This document shows positions 1 through 11,005 of a stretch of DNA of 64,000 nt, piece after piece. Position 1 is the first letter of the stretch. Each line of letters opens with the position of its first letter. The translations under genes were made by a program, and so were the position numbers. The notes under the pieces were generated by a model. It saw only the letters and a program-made list of their open reading frames with translations, was not told where the DNA came from and did no database searches. The DNA comes from Clytia hemisphaerica. Taxonomy: Eukaryota; Cnidaria; Hydrozoa; Leptothecata; Clytiidae. Where the stretch lies: the NCBI GenBank assembly GCA_902728285.1, contig CACVBU010000271.1:2223701-2287700 (forward strand). Reading direction: 5' to 3'.

Positions 1-65
1 GCCCTCCAGTGCCATTTGCGCCAAAATAATAACAACGACCTCAAACTGAACGCTATTGTTATATT

Positions 66-160
66 GACTTTCGGCGATTGGTTCATTCAAAGCAAGTTAG
101 GAATTGTGCAAAATGTGAGCACTTTTATTTTTCTTATAAGCATCACTCGAGTGACTTAGG
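66..160 (-). repeat. Inverted copy of a repeat found at 1.96-2.06 kb
   Basis: Read on the minus strand this stretch matches about 1970-2053 closely. Both contain GCTTATAAG, then AAAAATAAA, then GCTCACATTTTGCACAAT, then CAAGTTG/CTTGCTTTGAA, and both end in the gccgaaagtc block. The two copies face each other and enclose about 1.8 kb holding a decayed coding fragment. They could be terminal inverted repeats of one element, or two members of a minisatellite family in opposite orientation. Confidence 0.7.
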
Positions 161-534
161 GCAAGTCTCAATAACCTAATATAAGTCATATTCAGAGATC
201 CGCTTAGGGCTCTAAAGTACCTCTATACCTTGAATTTTATGACTCAGGTTGTTACCTAATTAAATATCACCCCAAAAATCTATAATTAAAGAATTGTAAT
301 CATGACGTAATACTTAGATCGAATTTGGTGACGTCATGAATCGTATAATCGCTATAATATTAAAAATACATGTTCAATCTTTCCCAAATTTGAACCAAAG
401 ATGCATCTCACTGCTATGTAACTTTTTGAAAAATTTGATAAAGTCAGCGTAAAATTGCATTTTTCGACTTTTTGCATTTTTTGCTGACGTCATCAAAACT
501 TTCAAAAAATTTTTTTTTGAAAAGTTTGGCATTT

Positions 535-995
535 AATGAGTGTTTGGTGATTGAGGCTAGAGAAGCCCATGGGATAACAAAACGATATACGACCAACGCA
601 TTGGAGAACCAACACCGCATTGAGAAAAAGGAATTGAAAGAGGACAAGATCCCAAAACATATGGCTGATGTATCTGAAAAGCTTGGAGAATGTGTCCAGT
701 CTTATTACACCGAGGCTCGAAGAGCTATCCGTGGTATCGGAAAATATCGTTTGGCGCCAGATTATCGATACCTGGTGCTCATGGAATGACGAAAAAAGAG
801 ATGCATACTTCAAAAAGTTCATGCGCGCTAGACCACTAGCATACGCTTTCGAAATACCAGAAAATGCTGGCAAGAAACCAAAATCGAAGAAGAAGAAGGT
901 CACAAAAAGAGCCAGAAATATTCATTACACGAGAAACAGCACCGGTGAAGAAATTGAAAATTCAAAAAAACTTAGCAGGTGTCGATGGGGCATGG
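535..995 (+). pseudogene. Decayed N-terminal part of an unknown multi-copy family protein
   Basis: One frame reads through NALENQHRIEKKELKEDKIP and RAIRGIGKYRLAPDY and stops near 787. The sequence continues one frame over as WNDEKRDAYFKKFMRARP and a basic run, PKSKKKKVTKRA. A coding stretch that changes frame at one point indicates a frameshifted relic. The style (helical, charged, Lys/Arg-rich) resembles uncharacterised multi-copy proteins I associate with cnidarian genomes, but that is family memory and not a search result. The fragment at 1395-1640 may be the C-terminal part of the same ancestral gene. No function is claimed. Confidence 0.4.
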
Positions 996-1139
996 CAGGT
1001 AACTCAAATTTGTATGCATACTCAGAAATTCTACAGTTTTTTTCTGCAGTTCAAATAGTCTCACAAGGGCGTGTGCGGGTAAAATTTTGCGGGCTACACG
1101 TCATTTCTATAAGGATAACTAAGCACTTATCTGCGACAA

Positions 1140-1269
1140 ATACCTTAAGGGAAGAAGTTTTTGCGGGAATTTAATTTCGCGGATTGGCAATTTTGTAAAT
1201 TTTCGCGGGGATTTAATTTAGCGGATTGGCGTAATTTTCGTCCTGCGAAAATTTCTATCCTCAAGGTAT
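1140..1269. mobile_element. Small MITE with TACCTTAAGGG-type ends
   Basis: The left end begins taccttaaggga and the right end finishes cctcaaggta, its near reverse complement. The interior has the phrases TTTGCGGGAATTTAATTTCGCGG and GGATTTAATTTAGCGGATTGG. The same end sequence and interior vocabulary recur at 1600-1829 (ending cccttaaggta) and at about 58209-58285, so this is a dispersed non-autonomous family. Confidence 0.6.
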
Positions 1270-1394
1270 TGGCGAGAATTGTCCAAATTAAGGCTGGGGT
1301 ATCCTGAGAGTATTTCTTATTCAAACAGTTGAATCAGCGTCCTTGGTTGAATTAAAAATAACCTTGCAAACGAACTTTTGTGTTAGTGTACAGA

Positions 1395-1640
1395 GAATGA
1401 ACCAGAGATGGACTTGTCTTCCCTCGACCCATCAACCAAACAGTAACGGAGTATACGTCGGTCCTTCGAAGTGACCACAAGTTGTGTCCGAAGACAGTTA
1501 AACGCTGCCAAAAATGCCGCAAAGATTTTTTATTAAAAGATTTATTGGTAATAAAGAGCTTTGGTGATCGTGGGGAGTATCAAAACACCAATGGCCAATT
1601 TGTTCAAACTGAAGGGAACATTATGCATTTCAAGACGAAG
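1395..1640 (+). pseudogene. Fragment of a zinc-binding (CxxC) domain
   Basis: After a TGA at about 1397 the frame is open and encodes FPRPINQTVTEYTSVLRSDH, then KLCPKTVKRCQKCRKDF, then LLVIKSFGDR and a Gly/Asn-rich loop. The cysteines at CPKTVKRCQKC look like half of a zinc ribbon. No start codon context or terminal cysteine/histidine pair is visible before the reading frame runs into MITE sequence near 1640. It is probably a relic of the same gene as the fragment at 535-995, with the MITE at 1140-1269 between them. Confidence 0.35.
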
Positions 1641-1829
1641 GCGGGAATTAATTTTCGCGGTTTTGCACGTTTTTGGACAAATTTCTTTCATTTTCCTAGG
1701 GACTATTCAAGTCTTTGATAAAATTTTGCAAAATTTGAATTTTGCGGGCTCTACTTTTCGCGGTTTTGCTGAAAAACCGCGAAAAAAGCGAAAATTAGTT
1801 ACCCCAAAAATTAGCTCCCTTAAGGTAAA
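1600..1829. mobile_element. Second MITE of the TACCTTAAGGG family
   Basis: The interior repeats the words TTTTCGCGGTTTTGC and AATTTTGCGGG, and the right end is cccttaaggta. The left end is not sharply defined; the boundary near 1600 is approximate. It truncates the coding fragment upstream. Confidence 0.45.
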
Positions 1830-1904
1830 CTGAATACTTTAATCGAATTAGTTTTGCTATATTTAAACTCCCGAGACAGAATGTTTTCGACATGCTGCAC
1901 ATAT

Positions 1905-2215
1905 CCCTGACTTATTCACCGAAAGTCAATACCCCTTGAATCAAAATTTATGGAATGTCTTCTTATAAAGATGATGCTTATAAGAAAAATAAATATGCTC
2001 ACATTTTGCACAATCCTCAACTTGCTTTGAAAGAACCAGTCGCCGAAAGTCAATTCCCCTTGAATTAAAACATCTGTATTGTATTCTTATAAAGATGATG
2101 CTTATAAGAAAAATAAATATGCTCACATTTTGCACAATACCCCTTGAATGGAAAATTATCGATGGATTTCTTATAAAGATTATGCTTACAAAAAATGCAC
2201 AATCCCTAACTTGTA
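1905..2215 (+). repeat. Minisatellite, about 127-bp unit, three partial copies
   Basis: Units begin gccgaaagtcaat.ccccttgaat, continue cttataaagatgatgcttataag (an internal palindrome), then aaaaataaatatgctcac and attttgcacaat. Copies start near 1917 and 2040, with a shorter one near 2140. The unit resembles the 124-bp minisatellite at 6.9-7.3 kb, which has ...atgctcatattgtgcgcc in the same place, so the two arrays are probably subfamilies of one repeat. Confidence 0.7.
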
Positions 2216-2300
2216 TTTGCCTGCACAACAGTACCATTGGTGAGTGAGTAACAACGCTAAATAAACACTGTTCAACGTTTTCAAAACACGATTCACCTTG

Positions 2301-2502
2301 TAATAATAATATATAATAATAATAATTTCTTTCTTTCTTGTTGGGAGAACGTAGTTCCAAATCAAAAATTCATAACTAATAAAATCCAACATTTTACAAA
2401 ATAAAATTAAAAACGACGAGATCTTTTGTGTTCAATTACCGACAGATGTTACATGAACATTTAGAGCCATTCCAGTTTTTTATCTCAGTTTTGAACTTGG
2501 CT
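2301..2502 (-). mobile_element. 3' end of a CR1-like LINE (left part of a split copy)
   Basis: On the minus strand the sequence directly after the RTE insertion encodes FKTEIKNWNGSKCSCNICR followed by TAA, the usual Cys-rich tail of CR1-like reverse transcriptase ORFs. It then runs into an AT-rich 3' UTR that ends in TTATTATTATTATA repeats near 2301. It joins in frame to the minus-strand fragment ending at 5867, so one CR1-like copy was split by the element at 2503-5866. Confidence 0.75.
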
Positions 2503-5500
2503 GGGGGTGGGCCGAAAAGCTTTGAGAGCATCAGTTCAACCTGTACTACGGGAGCCAGGGGTGATGCTGTTGGAGTGAAAGTAAGCAGGGGAGGTTGATG
2601 CGTACCACATAGCCACTCACCTTCTCAGACTGCTGTGTATGGCGAGAGCCAGTTACCTTCACGTGGTACCCCTGTTTGGAACAAAACACAGCCGATCTAG
2701 AGGAATGGAAAACCTCGATAAAACAACCCCACTCTCTGGCTGCAGGAGAGTTGGTAGTTGCTGAAGCAGACAACGACAAACCGTTTGTACTGGTCCAACA
2801 TCAAAGCTGTTTGGCGGATGATTGTCGTCGTACAACAACGGCAGAGAGCAAAAAGTCAAAATCTGACTACTGCGCGTCATGGTAGGCGTAGCGAGCCACC
2901 ATGGCTAATCCTTAGCTACTAGAAAAAGCTATGACAAAGTCCATTCGAAGCACCAAGGTTAAAGCCCTTGATCCTCTACTTGACGCATCAAGTCTTGACG
3001 AAAGTACCCTATCGTCCCATGACGAACCAGCTCTCAATCCTTCTGGAAGACCTGATTCTAATAGAACTCGACGTGTCAAGCTATCCAAACCCTCTCAATC
3101 GTACAAAACTGGTACGTTAAACTGCAGAACTCTTTCAACCATATCTTCGCGTAAAGAACTTAACCATCTTGTGTCAAAACACGATATCAAAATACTCTGT
3201 GTCCAAGAACACCGTTACGTTCATAAACCGAGCGATCCTGAAATTGTTTCCCATGACCTTGGCAATTGCACACTCTTTACATCCTCAGCCACAAGAAATG
3301 AGCAAGGAGCATCCATTCACGGTGTTGGCATTGTAGTCCACTCTTCCATTCTACCCTTACTAACTTTTGTAGACTCTATTGACGAGAATATTATGATCGC
3401 TGTCTTCAAAGGCAACCCAAAAACGTGTGTCTTGTCCTGCTACTCACCTCACAACTCGAGACCTGAACAAGAGGTCATTGACTTCTACGAAACTCTTGAT
3501 CTGATAACTGAAGCCATACCTCATCACAACATGTTACTAATCCAAGGAGATTTCAATGCTAGACTAGAAGGCAAATTTTCCTTCCATGATGATTTTAACA
3601 GAAACGGCAAATATTTACGCGAATTCGCAGAACAACATAATCTGGTCGTAGGCAACATCACTTTTCAAAAGCCTCGCAAAAAGCTCTGGACCTGGCGCTC
3701 ACCACGTGGAGATCTTGCACAGATAGACTACTGCATGTATAGGAAACGTTGGCGAAACAGCATCCCCAACTGCCAAGCTTACTCGTCTTCCAATCCAATT
3801 GGAAGTGATCATCGCATTGTATCGACTACGATTCAAATGAGTTTCCGAACACCAAAGCCTAACCGGTCAAAACGTCTTAATTGGCAAGCCATACGAAATG
3901 ACATAGATCTTGGCACTAGGATCGGTGCAAACATTGCTGCTAAGTTCAAAGCTCTTCCTGATATGTCAAAAAACTACTCAGAATTTTTGAAAGTATCTAA
4001 CCAAGAAGGCCTTCTTCATCTTCCTAAGAAGAAAATTGAAGCTCCTGTCTCAGAAGATATCCTCGAGAATCGATTACTGCGCCAGTCCAAAGCATCCAAG
4101 CCAAACAACAAAATATTAAAACAACTCACGATGATCTTGAAGAGAAAAGAATCAACGACACGCTCAAATTATTCGAAAGTAAGTCGTCTACTGACAGTAG
4201 AAATGCTTGGAATCTCGTAAAAGAGTTGTCTGGAAAGAAATCCACCTCTCAAAATTTCATTTCCGGAGAAGATAGACCCAAAATCTGGAAAAATCATTTC
4301 CAAAAACTTTTAAACAACACTCCCGATGTGACAGAGAACGTCGAAATCGTGAGAGTCTTTGAAGAATTGAAAGATATACGGAAAGGTGACTTTGATATTA
4401 ACGAGCTAACAAAAGCAATAAAACAAATGAATTCCTGTTGAATTCTGGAAAATTGAGAATCTCAATCAAATCCTGTTACAGTTTTGCAATTCTGCTTACC
4501 ATGGTGACAGACCAACTGAATGGGGACTTCTTAAACTGATTCCTGTGCCAAAAAAAGGTGATTTATCTAAACCCGACAATTATCGCGGTATCTCTCTTGC
4601 ACAGACAGCATCAAAGATTTTTAATCGTCTTATTCTAAATCGTATAAGACCGGCCATTGACAAAGTTTTGAGACCTAACCAAAACGGGTTTCGTGAAAAT
4701 CGATCAACTTCGTCCCATCTACTCGCCCTTCGTAGACTTATAGAAGAGCTAAAAAATCACAAACAAGAAGCTGTCCTTGTATTCATCGATTTCAAAAAGG
4801 CTTTTGACTCGATCATAAGAGACAAGATGTTCTCTATATTAGAGGCCTATGGTATACCACTTGAAACTGTCAACGCAATAAGGACTTCTTACAGAGATAC
4901 ATCATGTTACGTTTCCACCCCTGATGGCGACTCAGATCCTTTTAAAATCGTGACTGGAGTTTTGCAAGGTGATCCATTGGCACCCTTTTTATTCATCATT
5001 TGTCTAGACTACGCTATGAGATCTGCAATCCTTGATACAGACGGAATAGTTTTGAAACGTAGGAGAAGCAGAAGACATCCTCCACTACTTCTTAGTGATT
5101 TAGACTTCGCTGACGACATCGCATTGATCGAAGAAACCATCAAAAAGGCACAAGATCTCCTACATCGCGTTGAAACTGATTGCCAGCGGGTTGGTCTTTA
5201 TCTGAATCCAAAGAAAACAAAGTATATGCTTGTGAACTCGAATGATTCTTCCCCTTTAAAAACTTCAAACGATAGTATCATTGAAAAAGTCGATGATTTT
5301 ACCTACCTGGGTGGTCTGACAAACACTGCTAACGACATGAATGTACGGATTGGAAAAGCTTGGGGCGCAGTAAACGCCCTGACTAAAGTATGGAAGTCTC
5401 CAGTTAATAAGAAAACAAAAATAAAGGTTTTCAGACAAACAGCCGAATCAATATTGCTCTATGGATCTGATTCTTGGACCATGACAAAGACCCTTGCAAA

Positions 5501-5866
5501 ATCCCTTGATGGAAAATACACAAAAATGCTGAGAGTTGTCTGCAACGTACCTCCAACGACACGTATGTCTAACAAAGTCCTTTATGGAAACATTCCTCCA
5601 ATCTCTGCAACAATACGAAAACGTCGACTTGCTCTCGCCGGTCACGTAGCACGTCGAGAAGAGCCCGCCTCGCAGCTATTGATGTGGTCACCCGACTCGA
5701 AGAGAAAGACTGGAAGACCTTTCACTACCTTGAAAAGTGTCATACTTGAGGATACTGGTTTAACAAAGAAAGAAGCGATCAACATCATGAAAGACAGAGA
5801 AGCTTGGAGAAAATTTGTCGTAGCTTCACCCTCTCGCTGAGAGGGATGAAGTTATGTATGTATGTA
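2503..5866 (+). mobile_element. Complete RTE-type non-LTR retrotransposon
   Basis: The element is bounded by an 11-bp target duplication, TGAACTTGGCT, at 2492-2502 and 5867-5877. The 3' end is a short (TATG)n simple-repeat tail and not poly(A), typical of the RTE clade. It carries an apurinic-like endonuclease and a reverse transcriptase. It is inserted into, and so is younger than, a CR1-like fragment on the other strand. The first 430 bases hold no long frame except a 69-codon one at 2676-2885. Confidence 0.85.
2931..5840 (+). pseudogene. RTE-type endonuclease/reverse transcriptase, frameshifted
   Basis: Codons 1 to about 390 (from 2931) hold the endonuclease: GTLNCRTLST, VQEHRY, LIQGDFNARLEG, and GSDHRIVS near 3800. 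The frame changes near 4100 and again near 4430; the second change looks like a small deletion in the block before PVEFWKIENLNQ. The frame then stays open to 5840. Reverse transcriptase motifs follow: LIPVPKKGD, NGFRENRST, FIDFKKAFDSI, GVLQGDPLAPFLF, DLDFADDIAL and YLGG. The C-terminal part has ESILLYGSDSW and RRLALAGHVARR, which place it in the RTE group. The catalytic FADD and D/N residues are present, so only the two frame breaks appear to inactivate it. The motif assignment is firm; the clade is inferred. Confidence 0.85.
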
Positions 5867-6475
5867 TGAACTTGGCTAAATCTTTGATGTCATGTAATTT
5901 CAACTTTTTTGGCAATTGGTTCCACAGCAAAGATGCTCTAAAAGATAAACCGTAAATACCGAACGTATAGCGGGTAGCTTCAGGGTGGATCAGAAGTTTT
6001 GCAGAGCGGAGATTGATTTCAACCTCTTTAATTTTAAAAATTTCTGCCATGAAGCTAGGACTTAAGCCATTGATAGACTTGAAGACTTCCACCATCAGAT
6101 ACTGGAGATTCCGAGTGTGGATTTGAACAGTATTTGTACGGTTTAGTACAGTTCCGTAGGATAAGGAGAAGTTTGAATGTACTACACGTAGAGCCCTTTT
6201 GTGCACTCTTTTTATTTCGTTATCGGATGCTCGAGAAGAAAACATCCAAATTAAGGGGCAATATTTGAAGTGACAAAGTATAAAAGAGTTACAGAGAGTT
6301 AGGGCTTTTCCTTGATCCAAATATTTCCTTATTCTTTGGAGAGCTGTAGTGTTCCTATTTACAGTAGAACAAATCTACTTGTTGGTTAAGATTAAGTTTT
6401 TCATCAAAAATTACTCCTAACAAAACAACCGAATGTTTTGCTTTAACTATCACATTTTCACATGTGATGTAAAGC
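5867..6475 (-). pseudogene. CR1-like reverse transcriptase, C-terminal fragment (right part of a split copy)
   Basis: The minus strand from 6320 encodes CNSFILCHFKYCPLIWMFSS, IKRVHKRALRVVH, LQYLMVEVFKSINGLSPSFM, and LWNQLPKKLKLHDIKDLAKF. These are the thumb and C-terminal signature of CR1-type LINEs. The frame is broken near 6320; upstream pieces such as VVLLGVIFDEKLNLN (minus, about 6440-6380) are in another frame. The last codons, DLAKF, continue as FKTEIKNWNG in the fragment at 2301-2502 once the RTE insertion is ignored. The copy is 5'-truncated near 6475, as LINEs often are. Confidence 0.8.
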
Positions 6476-6487
6476 ATCTATCCAGCC

Positions 6488-6570
6488 ACATATCGAACCA
6501 AAACAAAGTAAATCCATTATTTAACTAAAATCATAATAAACTTGACACTTTTGAAAACACAATCACGAGG
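6488..6570 (+). repeat. 3'-UTR-like segment duplicated at 12.64-12.73 kb
   Basis: The phrases aaccaaaacaaagtaa, attatttaact, aatcataataaa and gggaaatatt recur in order at 12647-12733. At 12.6 kb they follow the stop codon of a gene and include its AATAAA. The copy here lacks any coding exon in front because a LINE fragment ends at about 6475. It may be the 3' end of a paralogue lost to that insertion. Confidence 0.6.
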
Positions 6571-6601
6571 GGAATATTTTACTTTCACATCCTTTCGAAG
6601 A

Positions 6602-6871
6602 ATGGAGATAGATGACTACTTTTCTTTACAACATAAAGTTTTTTTTATTGAAAACCTTCTAGCTGGTGATCAAACTATTGATGTCGTCATTCAAGATGGA
6701 ATTGGTAAGATAACGTAATTCTAACAAGACGACTTGAAGTCGAAAATTTTGCCTAGAATTTAAACTACATAGGAAAAACAAGAAGTAGAGATTGAAGTTA
6801 ATCTGAAATCTACTTTACATCAAGCCTTGATGAAACAATTTTTCAAGAACAACGAGGCTTAAAATCGCTAA
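6602..6871 (+). CDS. Candidate small host gene, two exons
   Basis: Exon 1 (6602-6704) starts with ATG and reads MEIDDYFSLQHKVFFIENLL and onward, ending at a strong donor, g|gtaaga. A second open stretch (6773-6868) follows an acceptor-like catag and reads EKQEVEIEVNLKSTLHQALM to a TAA at 6869-6871. An AATAAA lies about 25 bases further on. The phases of the two exons do not match in the ATG frame; they match in an alternative exon 1 frame (LVIKLLMSSFKMEL), which lacks a visible start. Either the gene is broken, an exon is missing, or one part is spurious. No family is recognised. Confidence 0.3.
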
Positions 6872-6904
6872 AAAAAAGACCAATTTAAGAACTAATAAAC
6901 AAAG

Positions 6905-7310
6905 GTAATATCACCGTCTATCAAGAGTTATTGATTTAACTCTTATAAAGTAAATGCTTATGAAAAAAAATGAATATGCTCATATTGTGCGCCAATATTG
7001 GGTGAAAGGTATATCACCGTCTATCGAGATTTATTGATATCATTCTTATAGAGTAAATGCTTATGAAAGAAATGAATATGCTCATATTGTGCGCCATCCC
7101 TTGTATACTTTGTAAGAACTAATTACCAAAAGTTATATTACCGTCTATCAAGAGGTAGTGATTTGATTCTTATAAAGTATATGCATATAAGAAAAATGAA
7201 TATGCTCATATTGTGCGCCATCTCTTGTTTACTTTGTATAAACTAAATACCGAAAGGTATATCACCGTCTATCAAGAGTTATTGATTTGATTCTTATAAA
7301 GTATATGCTC
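6905..7310 (+). repeat. 124-bp minisatellite, left part of an array split by a LINE
   Basis: The landmark tcaccgtctatc (ttaccgtctatc in one copy) occurs at about 6911, 7014, 7138 and 7262, giving spacings of about 103, 124 and 124. Each unit continues cttataaagtatatgcttat, aagaaaaatgaatatgctc and atattgtgcgcc. The array stops mid-unit at atgctc (7305-7310) and resumes at 11604 on the far side of a LINE. Confidence 0.85.
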
Positions 7311-7723
7311 TACACGACACGGTAGCGTACGGTCATGCTCTGACTTTCATAATTTTGGAGTTTCAAACTTAAAGAAGTTTTTACTTTAGTGACGTTTCTT
7401 TGAATGGAGGATTGATTATTTTACCATTTTTGGAGCTTGCTGATATTATATAGAGTTTATCTGGAGTCGAAATTGAAATTTTCAAGTGTTTGTTGGATTA
7501 CCTTTACATCTGGCAATATTACAAGGATGAAAGATATGAGCAAGTACTGAGGGACTAATAGTACACGTTTGTTCATGATTTCAATTTTGAAGACGAGATA
7601 AACTTATAAAAACTTATTATATAATTGCATCACTCAAAGTTGGGAAATATTTTTTCTCACTCAAGAAGCACTTTTTCTCTTATACATTGAATTGGAAAAA
7701 GTTGAACGTTTTACTTTTTCGAG

Positions 7724-10700
7724 ATGAATCGCTTCGTCATTTTAATGATCTTAATTGCTCTTAATGCATTCGTTCACACTTCGATAATCGATTACGTCGT
7801 TACAAAAAAGAATGAATCTTTTTGTAAACACAACCCATCGAAAATCAAAAGAATGAAATCGCCTGTTAGTTATTACACAAACTCTGATGCAACTTTCAAC
7901 ATCGTATTATCTGGTGATATTGAAATCAATCCCGGTCCTGCACCTAAATGCACTAAGTGTGATAAAGGAGTTGGAACTAACAGGAAGCGCCTTCAATGCG
8001 TCAAATGTCTCTGCCTTACCCATGCATCATGCTTAACGCTCTCCAAATACGAACAAAAACATATGACATCTCGCATCGTTGTACAATGGACATGCAGCGA
8101 TTGTACTTTGACTGTCCTACCCTTCTTTGGTTTGAGAGATTTGAATTTCGATGAAAGTTTTTCAAATGAGGAACTTGTTATTGAAAACACTCATCTAAAA
8201 TTATTGAATGAGAACCGTAATTTGACTTCGATCGCACACATAAACGCTCAGTCGCTTCTTTCTACATTCACCGAATTCTCCACCATGTTAACCCTTCATC
8301 AGTTTGACATCATTACCGTCAATGAAACATGGCTGCAAGATAACAAACAACAGCTAGAATACGTTGAAATCGCCGGTTACACTCCTATCTTCAGACACCG
8401 AGGAAGTCGAGGAGGCGGTGTCGGTATCTACGCCAAAGATCACCTCCATTACCAACCTCGTAAGGACTTAACCAAAAATTCGACGCTAGAAATTCTCGCT
8501 GCTGAATTCCGTGGCCGAAATAAAAATACACCGTATCTTCTTGTTACCGTATACCAACCAAATTTCAAAGAAAAGGAAAAGTTACAATGGCTAGATCAAT
8601 TTGAAACCACGATCGCTGAAATTTGTACCAAGTGGAGCGGAATTATTATTCTGACAGGGGATATGAACTTCGATCTCATTGGTCAAGAAAAGGAGTCGAC
8701 CAAGCGTTACAAAGAACTTCTGTCATCATACAATCTATTTCAACATGTAACGAAACCAACGAGACCCAAAACACAAACCCTCATCGACCATGTGATCACC
8801 AACATACCAAGTAAAGTCAGCTTCACCGACGTATTATCTACAGATGAAGTAAGTGATCACGACACCCCCTACATTCTACTTAATATCAAGAAAGAACGTT
8901 TTGAACCTCGTTACAAATTCATTCGTGACGTCAGGAATCTTGACATGAACTCCTACGTCAATGAGATTTCTAATCTACCATTCAGTATCGTATATGCTTT
9001 TGATGACCCTGAAGACCAAATTGATATCCTTAATAATCTGATCCTCAGCTGCATCGAAACCCATGCCCCGTTAAAACGCATGAAATTAACACGTCCAATC
9101 GCACCATGGATGCGTGATCCAGCAATCGAAACTTGTCGAGCTAAACTTGAACTTATTCGTCAGCAAGCTCGAATAGATCCACGACTCAAAGCTTTATACA
9201 AAGAGAGGCTTACTGAGTATAAAAAGACACTGAAACAAACCAAAAATAACTTCTTCAAGAAATCTTTATCGTCTAAAGATCCTAAAGCTGTATGGAACAC
9301 CATCCATCGAGTACTGAACAACCAAAAGTCAAGAATCAACCACCATCCCTCCGAGATGAATGAATATTATAACAAACTTGCTTCAGAACTCACTGGTAAA
9401 CCTAATGTAGAAGCAACGTTACCGCCCAACCTTGAGGCATTGAATGACCAAACCTCGTTCAAAATCAAACATACCACGTATGATCAAGTAAACCAAATTC
9501 TAAAGAATATAAAGAATGACTGCTCTTGTGGCTCTGATAACATATCTATCAAGTTTGTTAAACCAATATCAGAGTTCGTCACATCACCACTCGTTCACAT
9601 TATTAATAACTGTATCGACAAAAAAATCTTTCCTCGCCAATGGAAAGTGGCTCGAGTATGTCCAATTCCAAAGATTGATTCACCTATAAAGATCAAAGAT
9701 TACCGTCCTATATCCGTACTTCCTGTACTTTCTAAAGTATTCGAGAGAGTTATCTTAGTCCAACTTTGCAAATTCATCGAAGACAAAGCACTTTACCACC
9801 AAACACAGTCTGGATTTCGTAAAGGTCACTCCACCACAACCTTACTCGTAAAACTGAGGGATGATATCAAGAAAGCGATGGCGAAAAGTGAAGTTACCAT
9901 ATCCATCCTAATAGACTACTCAAAAGCCTTCGATACTATTGATCACACCAATTTGCTTCTGAAATTACGAGACATGAATTTTTCCATTGATTCTCTGCAG
10001 TTATTATCGAGCTATTTAAAAGACAGAAAGCAATATGTCCAAGTCGAAGATAAAACTTCATCAATTAAATCTATGTTTTTCGGAGTTCCACAGGGTAGTA
10101 TACTAGGCCCTGTGTTATTCAATCTATATGTCGTTGAACTTTCCGACCAAATATTATCCAGTAGCATTCAGTATGCCGACGACACCACCCTCTATCGGCA
10201 CTGCAAAGTTAGAGACTTATTGCAGACTATCAAGGAAATGGAGAAAGATGTCGAAAATCTTCGATCCTGATCGAAGGATAGTAATCTACTTTTTAACAGT
10301 GATAAACTGCAACTTATCATCTTCCATTCAAATCGTATAAGGAATTACCCAAAGAATCAAAGTCTACTCTTTCGATGCTCTGGGAAATCCATCGAACACA
10401 AAGTCAATGTCAAACTACTTGGAGTTCAACTCGACGAAAATCTTACTTGGTCGACACACATAAACGGTATCATTAAATCATCTCAAGGCACCCTACGCTC
10501 TCTTCGAAAATTCAGTCGTTTCACACCCTTTAGTGTACGTAAAACACTTGCTGAAACATTGATACTATCAAAACTGAATTACAGTAATGTTGTCTTTGCA
10601 CAGATTCCGAAATACCAACTTGATCGGCTACAAAAAATTCAGAACATAGCAGCTGGTTACGTTCTATCGCGATATGCTACCCTACACGATGTGATTGAAT

Positions 10701-11005
10701 TAAAATGGTTACCTGTGAAAGAGTATTTTGAGCTCAACACGTCAAAAATTGTTCACAAATCCCGTCGTGATGCTAACCACCCCCATTATCTGAAAGTTGA
10801 GTTTTGTGATCAAAGTAAGGGTCTTCGATCCACAGATAAAGAATCTTTGGTCAAAGTTGTAAATGATGGCACTTTCCAATGTCAGGCACGATGTTATGAT
10901 GATTTGCCGGAAAATATTAAATCTTTAGAAACTCTAGATGAATTTAATTCAGAGGCAAAGAAATTTTATTTTGACAAATCATTAGCTCGCTCTTTGTCTC
11001 TATGA
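7724..11005 (+). pseudogene. CR1-like LINE polyprotein (signal peptide-2A-PHD-endonuclease-RT), one nonsense codon
   Basis: Residues 1-20 are hydrophobic and signal-peptide-like. Residues 63-72 (SGDIEINPGP) form a 2A motif. Residues 76-127 form a PHD finger in the order C-x2-C, C-x2-C, H-x2-C, C-x2-C (C76, C79, C92, C95, H100, C103, C124, C127). The endonuclease follows: INAQSLL, VNETWLQ, LTGDMNFDL and SDHDTPY. Reverse transcriptase motifs are YRPISVLP, SGFRKGHST, LIDYSKAFDTID, GVPQGSILGP and QYADDTTLY. A TGA at 10268-10270 follows LRS where the family normally has Trp. The same frame then runs open (SKDSNLLFNSDKLQL and onward) to 11005 with a normal C-terminus. About 1,093 residues in all. 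A single TGG to TGA change would explain the break. Confidence 0.9.
7886..7939 (+). other. 2A ribosome-skipping peptide
   Basis: The codons encode residues 55-72 and end in D-I-E-I-N-P-G-P, matching the D-x-E-x-N-P-G-P consensus exactly. In characterised 2A peptides the ribosome skips the Gly-Pro bond, releasing the upstream part. Here that would separate a 71-residue leader with a signal-like N-terminus from the PHD/endonuclease/RT protein. The motif is seen in the sequence; activity is inferred from known 2A peptides in LINEs of other invertebrates. Confidence 0.85.
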
